A model generated the notes under the pieces. The model was not told the DNA's origin and ran no database searches. It was given only the letters and a program-made list of their open reading frames with translations. This document shows positions 52,801-64,000 of a stretch of DNA of 64,000 nucleotides, one piece after another. A program made the position numbers and the translations under genes. The first letter of the stretch is position 1, and every line of letters begins with the position of its first letter. This stretch comes from Zea mays (lineage: Eukaryota > Streptophyta > Magnoliopsida > Poales > Poaceae): positions 225,451,034-225,515,033 of the forward strand of contig NC_050097.1 of NCBI RefSeq assembly GCF_902167145.1, read 5' to 3'.

Positions 52801-53432
52801 CATAGGAACTCTTAACATACTCTTTCTCGGTTTGCAGAACAAGTATAGATTTCTGAAGTCTGCCGATCTCTTCTTGTGCCTCCTCGGCGCTCATGCGTGG
52901 ATGGGAGGGTGGCTTGTTCCATCCTGACCCTGACGGACCTTGTCTCTTTGCGTTGAGAATCTCTTGGACCAAGGACTTGTGTGTCTTGATTGGTGTGATT
53001 GCTTTGGGGAAATCATGGTCCTCCTCTTCTAACATTGCATACTGCACCTCTTCTGGACAAGCAGTAGCGATGGTGTGGTTGGCCTTATGGAGCTCCTTGG
53101 ATATGTGGTCATAGCGTTCGACGAGAGCTCTGTAAGCCCTGTAGACTTGCTCCACATGGCTTATCACCTCTGGCCTGGTGTGGTAGTACATCTCGGCCCT
53201 CTTGCCAAAGGAATCGGCTTCCTGTCCGAGGAGTTTGAGCATGATCTTGACTCGATTCTCCATATCTGCGCACGACACAAGATCGGTCATCAGAGGACAG
53301 GAGAGCAGGAGACGAATGAAGAAGATGTGGGAACTGACCCTGGAGGTTTGCGTCGAGCCATTTGGACTGGGTGGTCCGGATGTGGCTCGCCCACCACCAC
53401 GAGTAGGCGTTGCTCGCCGCCCGCTGCAGCAT
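49862..53432 (-). CDS. NETWORKED 2-like actin-binding protein (KIP1/NAB domain)
   Basis: Two coding exons, 53432-53339 and 53265-49862, with a 73-bp GT-AG intron; 3498 nt including the stop, 1165 aa. The start ATG at 53430-53432 gives MLQRAASNAYSWWWASHIR, the usual N-terminus of the family. The NAB (KIP1-like) domain spans residues about 10-100 (WLDANLQ, joined by the splice to DMENRVKIMLKLL, then FGKRAEMYYHTRPEVI and YRALVERYDHIS). Long coiled-coil segments follow, with a Ser/acidic middle, a conserved block (EDFVPSWQEFLPDGLEGKEA) and a basic C-terminus (RNFLFGTKRKKKS). NET proteins bind F-actin through NAB and link it to membranes, and the NET2 clade is pollen-associated. The gene is convergent with PRR37. 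No defect seen. Confidence 0.92.
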
Positions 53433-53845
53433 CTTCTTGACATGAATCGCCCCGAGCTCCGCAATCGACCGGATCGGATTCGAATCCCCTCCTTCGTCTT
53501 CCTTCCCTGATCCCCGCTGCTGATATTGGTTGACAAGTTCTCTTTCCAATTAGCTGAGATGAGAAAGGCAGACGGTGAGATGGGTTCTTTCCTTCACCGC
53601 GTGCAAAGCAAAGCTGTGGGTGGGTGGGCGGTGGCGGCTGCGTCTGTCAGCAGTCAGCACCAGGCACCAGCAGTTGAGCTCTTCTCTTCTTCCTCAGATC
53701 TCCATCTGCACGCGCACGGCGGGGAAGAGGAATTGACCTTGACTGCCGACTCCGGTTGCTTAGTTTTTAGTTGATACCGGTCCTTTTTATTTGTGGCATT
53801 TTAGTTAAAAATAAAGTAGGACATATTCGAAAATGGAGTTAGTAA
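53433..53845. other. NET2-like 5' leader and upstream region
   Basis: About 410 bp lie between the NET2-like start codon and the Helitron 5' end. An in-frame upstream ATG (53547-53549) would add 39 residues that are not typical of the family. The promoter region is therefore immediately bordered by the Helitron. Confidence 0.5.
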
Positions 53846-54416
53846 TCTCTACTACTCTTTAAGAGGTTATCGTAGGCGTTCACAGTGGTGGATGGTACAC
53901 GGTTCTGCCGCGCGTCCGCTCCCCTCCACCTCGCCACCGAAATCTCGTGCCTGTGCGATGCGTCCGCCTCCCCCGCCCCTTCCATACTCCTACCGCGCCC
54001 CTTCCATCCCCACCGTGCTCCATGCCCCCGCCTCCACCATCCCCGCCCACCAGTCGTCCCCATCACCGGAAATCTCGCCGCGCCCCTAGAATTCTCGCCC
54101 TGCCACCGCCCCAAAACCTCCCCTACCTCCCACCCAGAGAAGATCCCATCCACTACCGCCGGGTCGCCGTCCTCACTTCCGCCGTGCCCCTCCTATTCCA
54201 CCCGCTCTGCTTGCTCACCGCAGGTGACAAGCTCGTCGCTCCGTCGCTTCCATTTGGGCTGCTCCGTATTGTGCTTAGATCCGGGCAGGCAAGCGGGCGG
54301 GCGGGCTTTGAATTCTGCTCTGAGCAACCAGCGTGCTGGTCCGCTTGCTCCTGTTCCGCGCAGATCGCCCTCAAGATTTTATTCCGCCCTCCGTCTCCGG
54401 GCTCGCTTGGATCGAG

Positions 54417-55327
<911 letters not shown>

Positions 55328-55673
55328 TAATTGATAGTTGGGAACCTAGGTGTAATTGATAATTTGCTTATAATGAAGAAGCAAGCGTATGTTGTATTGT
55401 TTTGTATGCGATAGGCCAGTGCATGCATGGTGGAAGCATGACGACTGATAAAAACAATTTTTACCTTTGATCCTAAGCATCACATCTTAACTATATGACA
55501 TTATGAAAAAAGCATATCAGATTTCATCTCATGCTGTGTTTTGGCGGTAGCTTGATTATGGTATACCGTGCATGCACTGATTCTTTTTTCTTCTGATAGC
55601 CATCTTACAGTTGCCATTGTGCTTTGTTGATTTATAGCTTCCACATATGCAAGGCAGAATATGTTGATGCTTA

Positions 55674-55713
55674 AGAGGTGAGGCCGGAACCTGGTTTCAT
55701 TATCTAAAAAAAG
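55674..55713 (+). mobile_element. Very short LINE tail (40 bp)
   Basis: GGCCGGAACCTGGTTTCATT followed by ATCTAAAAAAA, flanked by GTTGATGCTTA and GTTGATCCTTA (55663-55673, 55714-55724; one mismatch). The 3' sequence resembles the LINE tail at 11701-11793. Confidence 0.6.
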
Positions 55714-56085
55714 GTTGATCCTTACCTTACATATTATTCATGTGGATATCAATTTATCAATAGATTAAGCTAAAAGGATTTGAACCTCTATTCCTAAGCA
55801 TAAGTATTTTGTTCTAGATAAACTTTTAATTGCTATAGAACTGCAAAAGTAATACAAAGAATGGGCCCAGAATTTTGTAACCAAGGAGCTCAGCTTGGAT
55901 GAGATCCGATTTTTTTAACAAATATATAGTAATAATAGGATGCAGTTTAGTGGAGTTGCTATTGTTATGGTGACTCAAACCTTCATATAGTTCCTACCAT
56001 GAATATCTGTCTTTTTTAGTGTGTCATTTTACCGAAAGGGTAGCTTATAGTTTGACAAACAACAATATCCTGCACGGCTCGTAAG

Positions 56086-56854
56086 GTTTCTGGGTCATCA
56101 GCGAAACATCACTCAGAAGGCTCGAGAATCGATGGAATACAGTTCTGCGATTCTTCGGACAGTGAGGATGACTGTCCAGTGTGCCTAGAAGGTTGGTTAT
56201 GGTTGGTGGAAACAACTGACATTGCTCTTATAAGTTACAGGTTTAAGTGTCTAGCATGCATGGATAAAAAGATAAATAGTTAATTTTTTTGGAGTTGTAC
56301 CTAGCTGCTGAAGGAAATACATGTTCATCTGTTTGATTCATTCTAAATATGGTCATGCCTAAACCTAAGTGCTCAATTATGATGGTTTGTTAGATTATTG
56401 TTATTATTATCTGTTTCCACGTCAATGTAAAAGTAAAAACATGTCAGGTGGTTTTGAGCTTGCAAAAGGTGAAAGACAGATGTTTTAACCATCATGCTTG
56501 CCCTTACAGTTTATGCGCAACACCATATATTTGTGGCTTCAGCATTCCTTGTGCACTGAATCATATACACATCTGTCCACACAGAATATGATTTCGAGAA
56601 CCCGAAGATCGCGTTGCAATGCAAACATAATTTCCATCTTAGTTGCATTTACGAGTGGATGGAAAGAAGTCAAGCCTGCCCTGTCTGTGCAAAGGTACCT
56701 AGCTTTTTTCCAGAAACCATTTCACTTGTGAACTGAAATGGTACTTGGTACTTTGTCGACATGGTTCTTTTAAACAGTCTGAAAACATTCTTAAGAAGGT
56801 CTCTAACTTCATAATGTTCCATTGCAGATTATGTTGTTCAATGAGGATGAATGA
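56086..56854 (+). pseudogene. RING-H2 E3 ubiquitin ligase 3' fragment
   Basis: Exons about 56086-56191, 56585-56694 and 56828-56854 join in frame to give DSSDSEDDCPVCLE, YDFENPKIALQCKHNFHLSC, IYEWMERSQACPVCAK and IMLFNEDE, then a stop. The C3H2C3 RING is complete (all eight zinc ligands). The sequence matches the C-terminus of plant RING proteins of the RHB1A/At3g02290 type. Upstream exons and the start codon are missing. It is a captured 3' fragment in the same orientation as the BSK piece, so a fused transcript is possible. Confidence 0.82.
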
Positions 56855-57573
56855 CCCCGCTGAATCTGATGGAAGTCTTCACGGTCGGCAAGTGGAAAAG
56901 CCAAGCTAAAACTAAGGTTCTGGAAACTTCCAGCAGTGTGAAAATGTGTGTTGATGAAATACAGTCCTAGATCGTTTGTTGAAACTTCCAGCAGTGTGAA
57001 AATTCTTTTTTTTCTTTGTAGAGTAGATTATTCCTCTCTCTTCATGACAAAGTTGATGGTTCTGTGCCACCCTTGGCAATGATTTTTAGGAGGATCTGTC
57101 AGATGGTTTGGAACAAAATGTCAATGATCAAATTTCAAGCTTTAACACGACAGAAATTTTCTCTAGGTTAATAAATGGTATTGGACCAGAAAGTTTGTGG
57201 AATATTCAGTGTAAATGGTAACAATCAATTTAAATGCAGCTGTGTCTGTTAGCTTTTTTTATTCCTTTTGAATATCAAATCTGAACTTTGCTGTTTTCTG
57301 ATATCGAACCAAATGTAAATACAGACCGGGCTCTGTTTATGGGGCATTCTAACTCATATGCCATATCCGATCACCTAGAATTTTATTCGAAAGTGAACAT
57401 CCACACCATCTTCACCACTAATTATCACCACATCAGAACTACAAAAATACAACTGATTCCACATATTTTTCGCAAATCAGCGATGAGCTGTGCTGGAACT
57501 TTATTGTTAAATTCTGCTCCTATTCCTTTTTAACATATGCGAAGACTACTGGAGGAGCTCCTTTGAAATGCCA

Positions 57574-57979
57574 TTAAGCTCCATCTTTTGCAGCTATCTC
57601 AAACGCCCTCATGAATAGATTTGGAGGCTGGCCACCACTGAGTTGATATTTATCATTGATCTGAAAGATGGTGACGTGAATAGCAAATGGATAAATTTCT
57701 TATACGTGGGACGATGGACAAAAGATGATAAAAATCATCATCAATAAATCCTCATACCACAAAATGTGGGACCCCGGAGATGCCAGATGAATACTTCTTG
57801 AGTTCTTCCTGAACCTTTTAGCAATAAAAATGATTTGTGAGCCCTGTCATGACAGAGATATGGCTCCAGGAACAGAATTAACTGGAAAACATACCTCATC
57901 GACTCCTTTGGCAGGGTCTTCAAATAGTTCTTCGACCCCTTCTATGCCCACCTTTCTTGCAGCGTCCAATAAAACATGT
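57574..57979 (-). pseudogene. DSBA-like thioredoxin-fold protein 3' fragment
   Basis: Minus-strand exons 57979-57895 (LDAARKVGIEGVEELFEDPA), 57814-57758 (EELKKYSSGISGVPHFV) and 57660-57574 (INDKYQLSGGQPPNLFMRAF, then AAKDGA and stop). GT-AG signals occur at each junction. This is the C-terminal part of the DSBA/FrnE-like oxidoreductase family (GVPHFV with cis-Pro, then GGQPP). The N-terminal thioredoxin part is absent. It lies opposite in strand to the other captured fragments. Confidence 0.82.
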
Positions 57980-58361
57980 CTGCAATACATCAAATAATTT
58001 AAGTAGATGGCTTAAACATTAATAAAGAAAAACCCACTCAAACATAGAAAGATAGTAGGACATATGCTATCAACTATCTTATTAAATAAATCAGGAGTGT
58101 TCCTCATCTTAACAACCTCATCTTCCTCTTGTTCTTGCAAAAGAGATGGTTTTGAACATAAACTTTTTTTCTCATTTCAGTTGGTGATTTAGTGCTTTCT
58201 TAGGAGAAAGCTTGCCTCTTGGTTTGATATTTACTTGCCTGGGTTGTAAATTATAAATTCAGATAATTCCGCATGTGAATGTGTTTTGAGATCATCCAGC
58301 ATGCGCTTGGCGCATGCTTGGGTTGTAAATTATATTTTTTCTGAAGTTCAGCATTGCTTAT

Positions 58362-59097
58362 TACTGGTCAATCCTCCTCAGCTGCACTCAAATCTGAAGT
58401 TTGTTCATCTCTTTAGAAGAGAAACAAAGCTAATTTCAGAAGTCGAATATTACCTGACTAACCTCATTTCAGCAGAGATGTTTATAATAGATGTCAGTGC
58501 TCACTCGCTCTCAATGGAGGAAAGCGAGTTTCAGAAACATATGGAATCGGCAAGACTAGCTACTCAAGTATCTGTTGCAAGCCCAAGTAGCTCACAGGGG
58601 CTTCCCACATATGCAAGGGCAAATCAGGAGGAAACTGATATGGCAGGTTTGCTTACTATACTATTCAATTTATTCGGAGAAGTTTGTTTGACCATGAATT
58701 TGCATTCCAAAATAGTTTGTTTTTTGCCACCAAGCAAAATGTGTTATTTTTTGCTTGAAAACAACATGGTGTGGTTATTATTGCGGTCCTATTCAGGAAC
58801 CATTTTACCTATCAAATAAAATAAAATGCTAAGCTCTTACAGATTTTCCTTTAAATGGTTGTTGTGTGTCCGTACCAGTTTTGAGGCCGAATGATCATAG
58901 CATTCAAAGCGATACGTTTGACAGGTTCTAGATTCCCTTTCATGGACTCAGAAACTGAAAGCTTGACTCCAGGGGAAGTCAAGCAACTGCATGATCTGTA
59001 TAAGCGAGTTGTCACAAGATACACACTGTTCTCTGAAGCCTTAAGAAAGTTATCCATAGACGAGGATCATCTCCTTAATTCAATGCATGATCCATGA
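58362..59097 (+). pseudogene. VPS9-type Rab5 GEF 3' fragment
   Basis: Exon about 58362-58646 reads NPPQLHSNLKFVHLFRRETK, LISEVEYYLTNLISAEMFI and EESEFQKHMESARLAT, matching the end of the VPS9 domain of plant VPS9A. Exon 58925-59097 continues (FPFMDSETESLTPGEVKQLH, LYKRVVTRYTLFSEALRKL) to a TGA at 59095-59097. The helical bundle and most of the catalytic VPS9 domain are missing. VPS9A activates RAB5 GTPases on endosomes; this fragment alone should not. The first exon border is approximate. Confidence 0.8.
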
Positions 59098-59934
59098 GGT
59101 GATGTGAAGATGATGTCTAGGCATGATGGTATTAATCATAAGCAGGCCCTTTTAGTTACATATTTGATTTTATTTTAAACAGGTACGGATGAGGGATATC
59201 CGTGGTCAAGTTTGATGCTTTAGGACCAATATCGTTGCGTGTCGATGCTGGTGGTATCTGAATGGGGGTAAAGATATAGAGATGGATTTTTTTCTTCAAA
59301 TGATGATTTATCATTGCGTGTCGATGCTGGTGTTATCTGAATGGGGGTATGCGGTCGGCACTCATGCGACACAGACCCACGATTCTCCTTGGACGTCGGT
59401 CGTATGTCCGTCGGTGACATGGGCTTGAAGCCTGGGACGAGCCTCGTGCGTCGTGGGACGGCTGAACCGTGTAACAGAGAGTCTCAAGTTCTATAGATCT
59501 TCACTTTCCCTGCTTGTTCTACATTTCACGATCCTGACTGATATTTCTTTTTATCATATTAGGGCCGAGGTGTATATATACTGGTAAGCACTCATCACTT
59601 CCATTATTGTGTTTTTCTTTAGATGTTAGGGAAAAAATGAAGAGGGCAATTTCTGTTCAAAGATATGTGCATTATATTGTATATGCAATTGCTATTGCTA
59701 TCAATATAAATTTAAGAAACTTCATTAATTCAGGCAATACAACTTTGGAGAATGCGAGTTGTGTTTCTGCCTCTCAGCCAGTGTAGCTATATCTGATTTA
59801 AATCATACTCTGTTACAGGGTTCCACAAATGTTGAAAAATCTGCATATATGTTGTTCATTTCCATATAATTGTTTTGCACTAATATTTATCAAATAGTTT
59901 GTACACCGTCGCAACGCACGGGCACTCACCTAGT

Positions 59935-60199
59935 ATCAATAATAATAAACTAGAGTGAACCTAGAATCTTGGTTTTGGTTGCAACTCTACAACGTTTCGA
60001 AGCATTTTATTTGTATGTAATATATCAATAATGCGCGAACCTTTTTACATATTGGAGAAAAAATATTGTTCACCAACGGGAGACACGGATCGGCCTGAGT
60101 TTGATACTGGATTGTATATATAGTCGTGCAAAATATCACTTTGTACCATAGACTATATTATTTACAGACGAAAGTTTGAAATACGAGATGAGATATAAG
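59935..60199. other. Intergenic, nothing recognised
   Basis: AT-rich DNA between the Helitron and a MITE. No feature seen. Confidence 0.5.
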
Positions 60200-60665
60200 T
60201 AGGGCTGGATAAAATACTCGTGGCTCGTGAGCTCGCTCAACTCGTGGTCAGCTCGACTCGTCTCGTTTTAATTTTGTCACAAGCTGAGCTAACATCTTAG
60301 CTCGGTTCGTTAACGAGCCAGCTCGATACGAGCTCGAGCCAGCTCGTTAGCTCGAATAAGCTAGTATTTATCTGCAAAACAAAGTCTATAATTGTATTGG
60401 ATGAATTAATAAGTGATGAACTACGTTAATTTAGGGTTTAAATGGTGTGATATATAAAATTATGAGTATTATTAGTCTTTTCTAGTCTTAAATTAGTATG
60501 AAATTAATTAGCAATTGATTATATTGTTGTATATATACATGTATACTATTTTTTGTTGTGGCTCGTGAGCTAAACGAGCCAGCTCGAGCTCACCAACGAG
60601 ACGAGCCGAGCTGGTCTGGCTCGGTTGCTTAACGGAGCCGAGCTGACTCGATATCCACTACTCTA
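60200..60665. mobile_element. hAT-type MITE rich in GAGCTCG (466 bp)
   Basis: Imperfect ends TAGGGCTGGATA and TATCCACTACTCTA, with the 8-bp duplication GATATAAG (60192-60199, 60666-60673). Both arms are packed with GAGCTCG/CGAGCC motifs that could fold back. No coding capacity. Confidence 0.75.
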
Positions 60666-60694
60666 GATATAAGATAGGATGGGTGAGCTGCTAG

Positions 60695-60825
60695 AAAGTC
60701 TTATAAGACAGTATCCAATAATTCATCCATATGGCTATCCAAAATACTATTTTACACTTTAAATTGTACTTCTCGTAAAATAGAGTTTGAATATGAGTAC
60801 GGAGATGAGTAAGCTATTGGAGATA
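60695..60825. mobile_element. MITE of the TCCAACAGTTCACCCAT family, copy 2
   Basis: GTATCCAATAATTCATCCAT and ATGAGTAAGCTATTGGAGATA are inverted counterparts, with the same interior (TATGGCTATCCAAAA, AGAGTTTGAATATGAG) as 44624-44745. Borders are approximate. Confidence 0.5.
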
Positions 60826-60829
60826 CCTA

Positions 60830-61527
60830 AGTTAGATTCGTTACGAGACAACTTTGTTCTTCTTCTTTATATAGGTTAAAGAAAAAATAATTTAGTCCTT
60901 TTAACTATTATGGACTCTTTAGAATGCAGGAAATTTAGAGTAATTATATAGAAGTTTCACAAAAATCAGTTCATTTTCACATGGATCCGTGGATGTGAGC
61001 GTACAATAAAACAATGGTCATGTTGATTCTTAAGTCCCTAATCCAGTGAAGCTGAAATTAATAATATGATGGGATATGAGAACCAAAGTGTGGATCCAAC
61101 TCATCTACATCATAACAAAGGCCTACTCCAATTTTAGTTGAAGTTTATCTTAGATTCCACAAGAAGTCCTAGATAAAATCGACATATGCATTAAAAACAA
61201 TTTAATAATCTGACTAATAATGTCTTCTGTTTGTCGTTAAAATTCCCAGTCAATAAAAATCATTGAAACAAGTCTGCGTCTAGAATATGCCAAAGTGCTA
61301 TGACATTAACTTTGTTAGGTCGTGTATCCTCTTAGAGCCTATTAGGGAATGTGTCTAAGATGATGATGTTCAAGACTCTATATAGCAATCGTCGCTCTTG
61401 TAGGGTTTGGGTTATCGTGTTCTTATTTTTCAAATAAAAAGATATTATTAGTTCTAGTTGTATTGACAAGATCGAGTATTGTGAATGAGGTCCCTACTCT
61501 TGATCTTGCTTGTCTCTGGCTACTAGT
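60830..61527. other. Intergenic, nothing recognised
   Basis: AT-rich, short ORFs only. The last five bases (CTAGT) are the presumed target site of Sirevirus E3. Confidence 0.4.
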
Positions 61528-62838
61528 TGAAAGTCGACTAGAGGGGGGTGAATAGGGCGAAACTGAAATTTACAAATATAAACACAACTACAAGCCGGGT
61601 TAGCGTTAGTAATAATGAAACGAGTCCGCGAGAGAGGGTGCAAAACAAATCCCAAGAGAATAAGCAAGTGAGACACGGAGATTTGTTTTACCGAGGTTCG
61701 GTTCTTGCAAACCTACTCCCCGTTGAGGAGGCCACAAAGGCCGGGTCTCTTTCAACCCTTCCCTCTCTCAAACGATCCACGGATCGAGTGAGCTTTCTCT
61801 TCTCAATCACTTGGAACACAAAGTTCCCACAAGGACCACCACAAGATTGGTGTCTCTTGCCTCAATTTACAAGTGAGTTTGATCGCAATGAAAGAATCAA
61901 GAAGGAAGAAAGCAATCCAAGCGCAAGAGCTCGAAAGAACACAAGCAAATCACTCTCTCTAATCACTATGGTGTTGTGTGGAATTTGGAGAGGATTTGAT
62001 CTCTTTGGTGTGTCTAGAATTGAATGCTAGAGCTCTTGTAGTAGTTGGGAAGTGGAAAACTTGGATGCAATGAATGGTGGGGTGGTTGGGGTATTTATAG
62101 CCCCAACCACCAAATGTGGCCGTTGGGAGGCTGTCTGTTCGATGGCGCACCGGACAGTCCGGTGCCCCCTGCCACGTCATCACTGCCGTTGGATTCTAGC
62201 CGTTGGAGCTTCTGTCTTGTGGGCCCGCCAGGGTGTCCGGTGCACACCGGACAGCTACTGTTCCTTGTCCGGTGTGCCAGTATGGGCGCGCCTGACTTCT
62301 GCGCGCGCAGAGCGCGCATTAAATGCGCGGCAGAGAGCCGTTGGCGCGGAGATGACCGTTGCTCCGGAGTCGCACCGGACAGTCCGGTGCACACCGGACA
62401 GTCCGGTGAATTATAGCGGACTAGCCGTTGGAGTTTCCCGAAGCTGGCGAGTTCCTGAGGCCGACCTCCCTTGGCGCACCGGACACTGTCCGGTGTACAC
62501 CGGACAGTCCGGTGAATTATAGCGGAGTCGCCTCTGGAAATTCCCGAAGGTGGCGAGTTCGAGTTGGAGTCCTCTGGTGCACCGGACACTGTCCGGTGGC
62601 GCACCGGACACTGTCCGGTGTACACCGGACAGTCCGGTGCTCCCAGACCAGAGGGCCTTCAGTTGCCACTTTCCTCCTTTGTTGAATCCAAAACTTGGTC
62701 ATTTTATTGGCTGAGTGTGAACCTTTTACACCTGTATAACTTGTGCACTAGGGCAAACTAGTTAGTCCAAAGATTTGTGTTGGGCAATTCAACCACCAAA
62801 ATTATATAGGAACTAGGTGTAAGCCTAATTCCCTTTCA
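61528..62838 (-). repeat. E3 3' LTR (1311 bp)
   Basis: Begins TGAAAGTCGACTAG (end of LTR on +) and ends CCCTTTCA. It aligns with the E2 LTR in reverse orientation with clear divergence. It has the TATTTATAGCC (TATA box, reversed) near 62092 and multiple CACCGGAC/GTCCGGTG palindromes at 62146-62640. The CTCCCCC tract follows directly. Confidence 0.9.
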
Positions 62839-63718
62839 ATCTCCCCCTTTTTGGTGATTGATGCCAACACAAACCAAAGCAAATATAGAAGTGCATAATT
62901 GAACTAGTTTGCATAATGTAAGTGTAAAGGTTGCTTGGAATTGAGCCAATGGAAATACTTACTAGATATGCATGGATTGTTTCTTACTTATAACATTTTG
63001 GACCACGCTTGCACCACGAGTTTTGTTGTTGCAAACTCTTTTGTAAAACTTTTTCAAAGTTCTTTTGCAAATAGTCAAAGGTAAATGAATAAGATTTTGC
63101 AAAGCATTTTCAAGATTTGAAATTTTCTCCCCCTGTTTCAAATGCTTTTCCTTTGACTAAACAAAACTCCCCCTTAAAGAGATCCTCCTCTTAGTGTTCA
63201 AGAGGGTTTTGATGTATCATTTTTGAAATACTACTTTCTCCCCCGTTTGAACACAATAGGATACCAAATGAAAAATATTCAATACTGAGTTTTTGAAATT
63301 TGAAATAGGTGGTGGTGCGGTCCTTTTGCTTTGGGCTCATTTCTCCCCCTTTTTGGCATGAATCGCCAAAAACGGAATCATTAGAGCCCTCGAAGTGCTA
63401 TCTTCTCTTTTGGTCATAAATAAACGAGTTGAGATTATACCAAAGGTGAAGTATGGTCCTGTTGCTTTGGGCTCTTACTTTCTCCCCCAAAGACAAAGTC
63501 CTTTTCTTGATGCTCATGCTTTTCTCCCCCATGAATGGAGAGTGACTTCGAGCGTTGGCGAGGTATGAGTTACGGAGTGGAAGCCTTTGTCTTCGCCGAA
63601 GAATCCAATTTCCTTTCAATACACCTATGACTTGGTTTGAAATAGACTTGAAAACACATTAGTCATAGCATATGAAAGGGATATGATCAAAGGTATACAA
63701 ATGAGCTATGAGTGCAAG
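62839..63718 (-). other. E3 3' spacer with multiple polypurine tracts
   Basis: Complementary AAAGGGGGAGAT adjoins the LTR. Further CTCCCCC runs occur near 63127, 63169, 63239, 63344, 63484 and 63525. No envelope-like ORF. Confidence 0.75.
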
Positions 63719-64000
63719 TTAACAAAAGAAATTCCGAGAATCAAGGATATTTAGCTCATGCCTAAGTTTGTTAAAAGATTGTTCATCAAGCGGCTTGGTA
63801 AAGATATCGGCTAATTGATCTTTAGTATTAATGTAAGAAATCTCGATATCTCCCTTTTGTTGGTGATCCCTAAGAAAATGATACCGAATGGCTATGTGTT
63901 TAGTGCGGCTATGCTCGACGGGATTGTCGGCCATTTTGATTGCACTCTCATATCACATAGCAAAGGGACTTTGGTTAATTTGTAACCGTAGTCCCGCAGG
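63719..64000 (-). pseudogene. E3 pol, RNase H end, frameshifted
   Basis: The minus-strand 63934-63719 frame ([20 protein letters not shown] to the stop) is nearly identical to the end of E2 pol. Just upstream, around 63948-63954, one base is missing relative to E2 in the RNase H CDNESA region, which breaks the frame. Upstream coding continues past the window end. Confidence 0.8.

Larger units (their letters stand above)
61528..64000 (-). mobile_element. Sirevirus-type Copia E3, partial (runs off window)
   Basis: The 3' LTR (61528-62838), 3' spacer and end of pol on the minus strand, the same family as E2. The rest, including the 5' LTR, lies beyond 64000. Confidence 0.9.

Noticed and set aside
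50171..53440. Plus-strand ORFs opposite the NET2-like gene
   Set aside because: They are shadows of the long minus-strand coding exon, with no domain and no splice support.

Overview
This window is nuclear DNA of a grass, most likely maize or a close Andropogoneae relative. The reasons are Sirevirus-type Copia elements carrying the CACCGGACTGTCCGGTG palindrome, grass MITEs and SINEs, and intron-rich genes of monocot type. Species is inferred from these families and was not checked against a database.

Two host genes can be modelled completely. On the + strand is a PRR37-type pseudo-response regulator (circadian clock and photoperiodic flowering). It has eight coding exons from 10207 to 46747 plus spliced 5' leader exons, an intact receiver-like domain and an intact C-terminal CCT domain. 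Its first coding intron is about 31.6 kb (10409-41989) and is packed with nested transposons. On the - strand, tail to tail with it, is a NETWORKED (NET2-like) actin-binding protein (53432-49862, two coding exons, 1165 aa predicted).

Layout. 1-9.4 kb: upstream DNA with a Harbinger MITE, degenerate tandem repeats, a defective minus-strand Sirevirus (2393-8475) and a Stowaway MITE. 9.4-10.4 kb: PRR37 leader and first coding exon. 10.4-42 kb: the giant intron, holding a truncated LINE tail, two SINEs, three Copia elements of one short-LTR family, two LINEs (one split by a solo LTR, one lacking its endonuclease region), a MULE-like element, and a recent 9.46-kb Sirevirus (25524-34984) inserted inside one of the short-LTR Copias. 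42-47 kb: remaining PRR37 exons, with more SINEs and MITEs in introns. 47.2-49.4 kb: a hAT remnant holding a Harbinger element that itself holds a Stowaway MITE. 49.7-53.5 kb: NET2-like gene. 53846-59933: a probable non-autonomous Helitron carrying exon fragments of four unrelated genes: a BSK kinase, a RING-H2 ubiquitin ligase, a DSBA-like oxidoreductase (opposite strand) and a VPS9-type Rab GEF. 60-64 kb: a hAT-type MITE, another MITE and the 3' part of a second minus-strand Sirevirus that runs off the window.

The strongest candidates for something new are the four-gene Helitron, the PRR37 allele with a 31.6-kb TE-filled intron and an overlapping upstream ORF, and the rearranged Sirevirus whose interior contains a copy of its own flank and target site. 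No tRNA or rRNA gene and no CRISPR array was seen.
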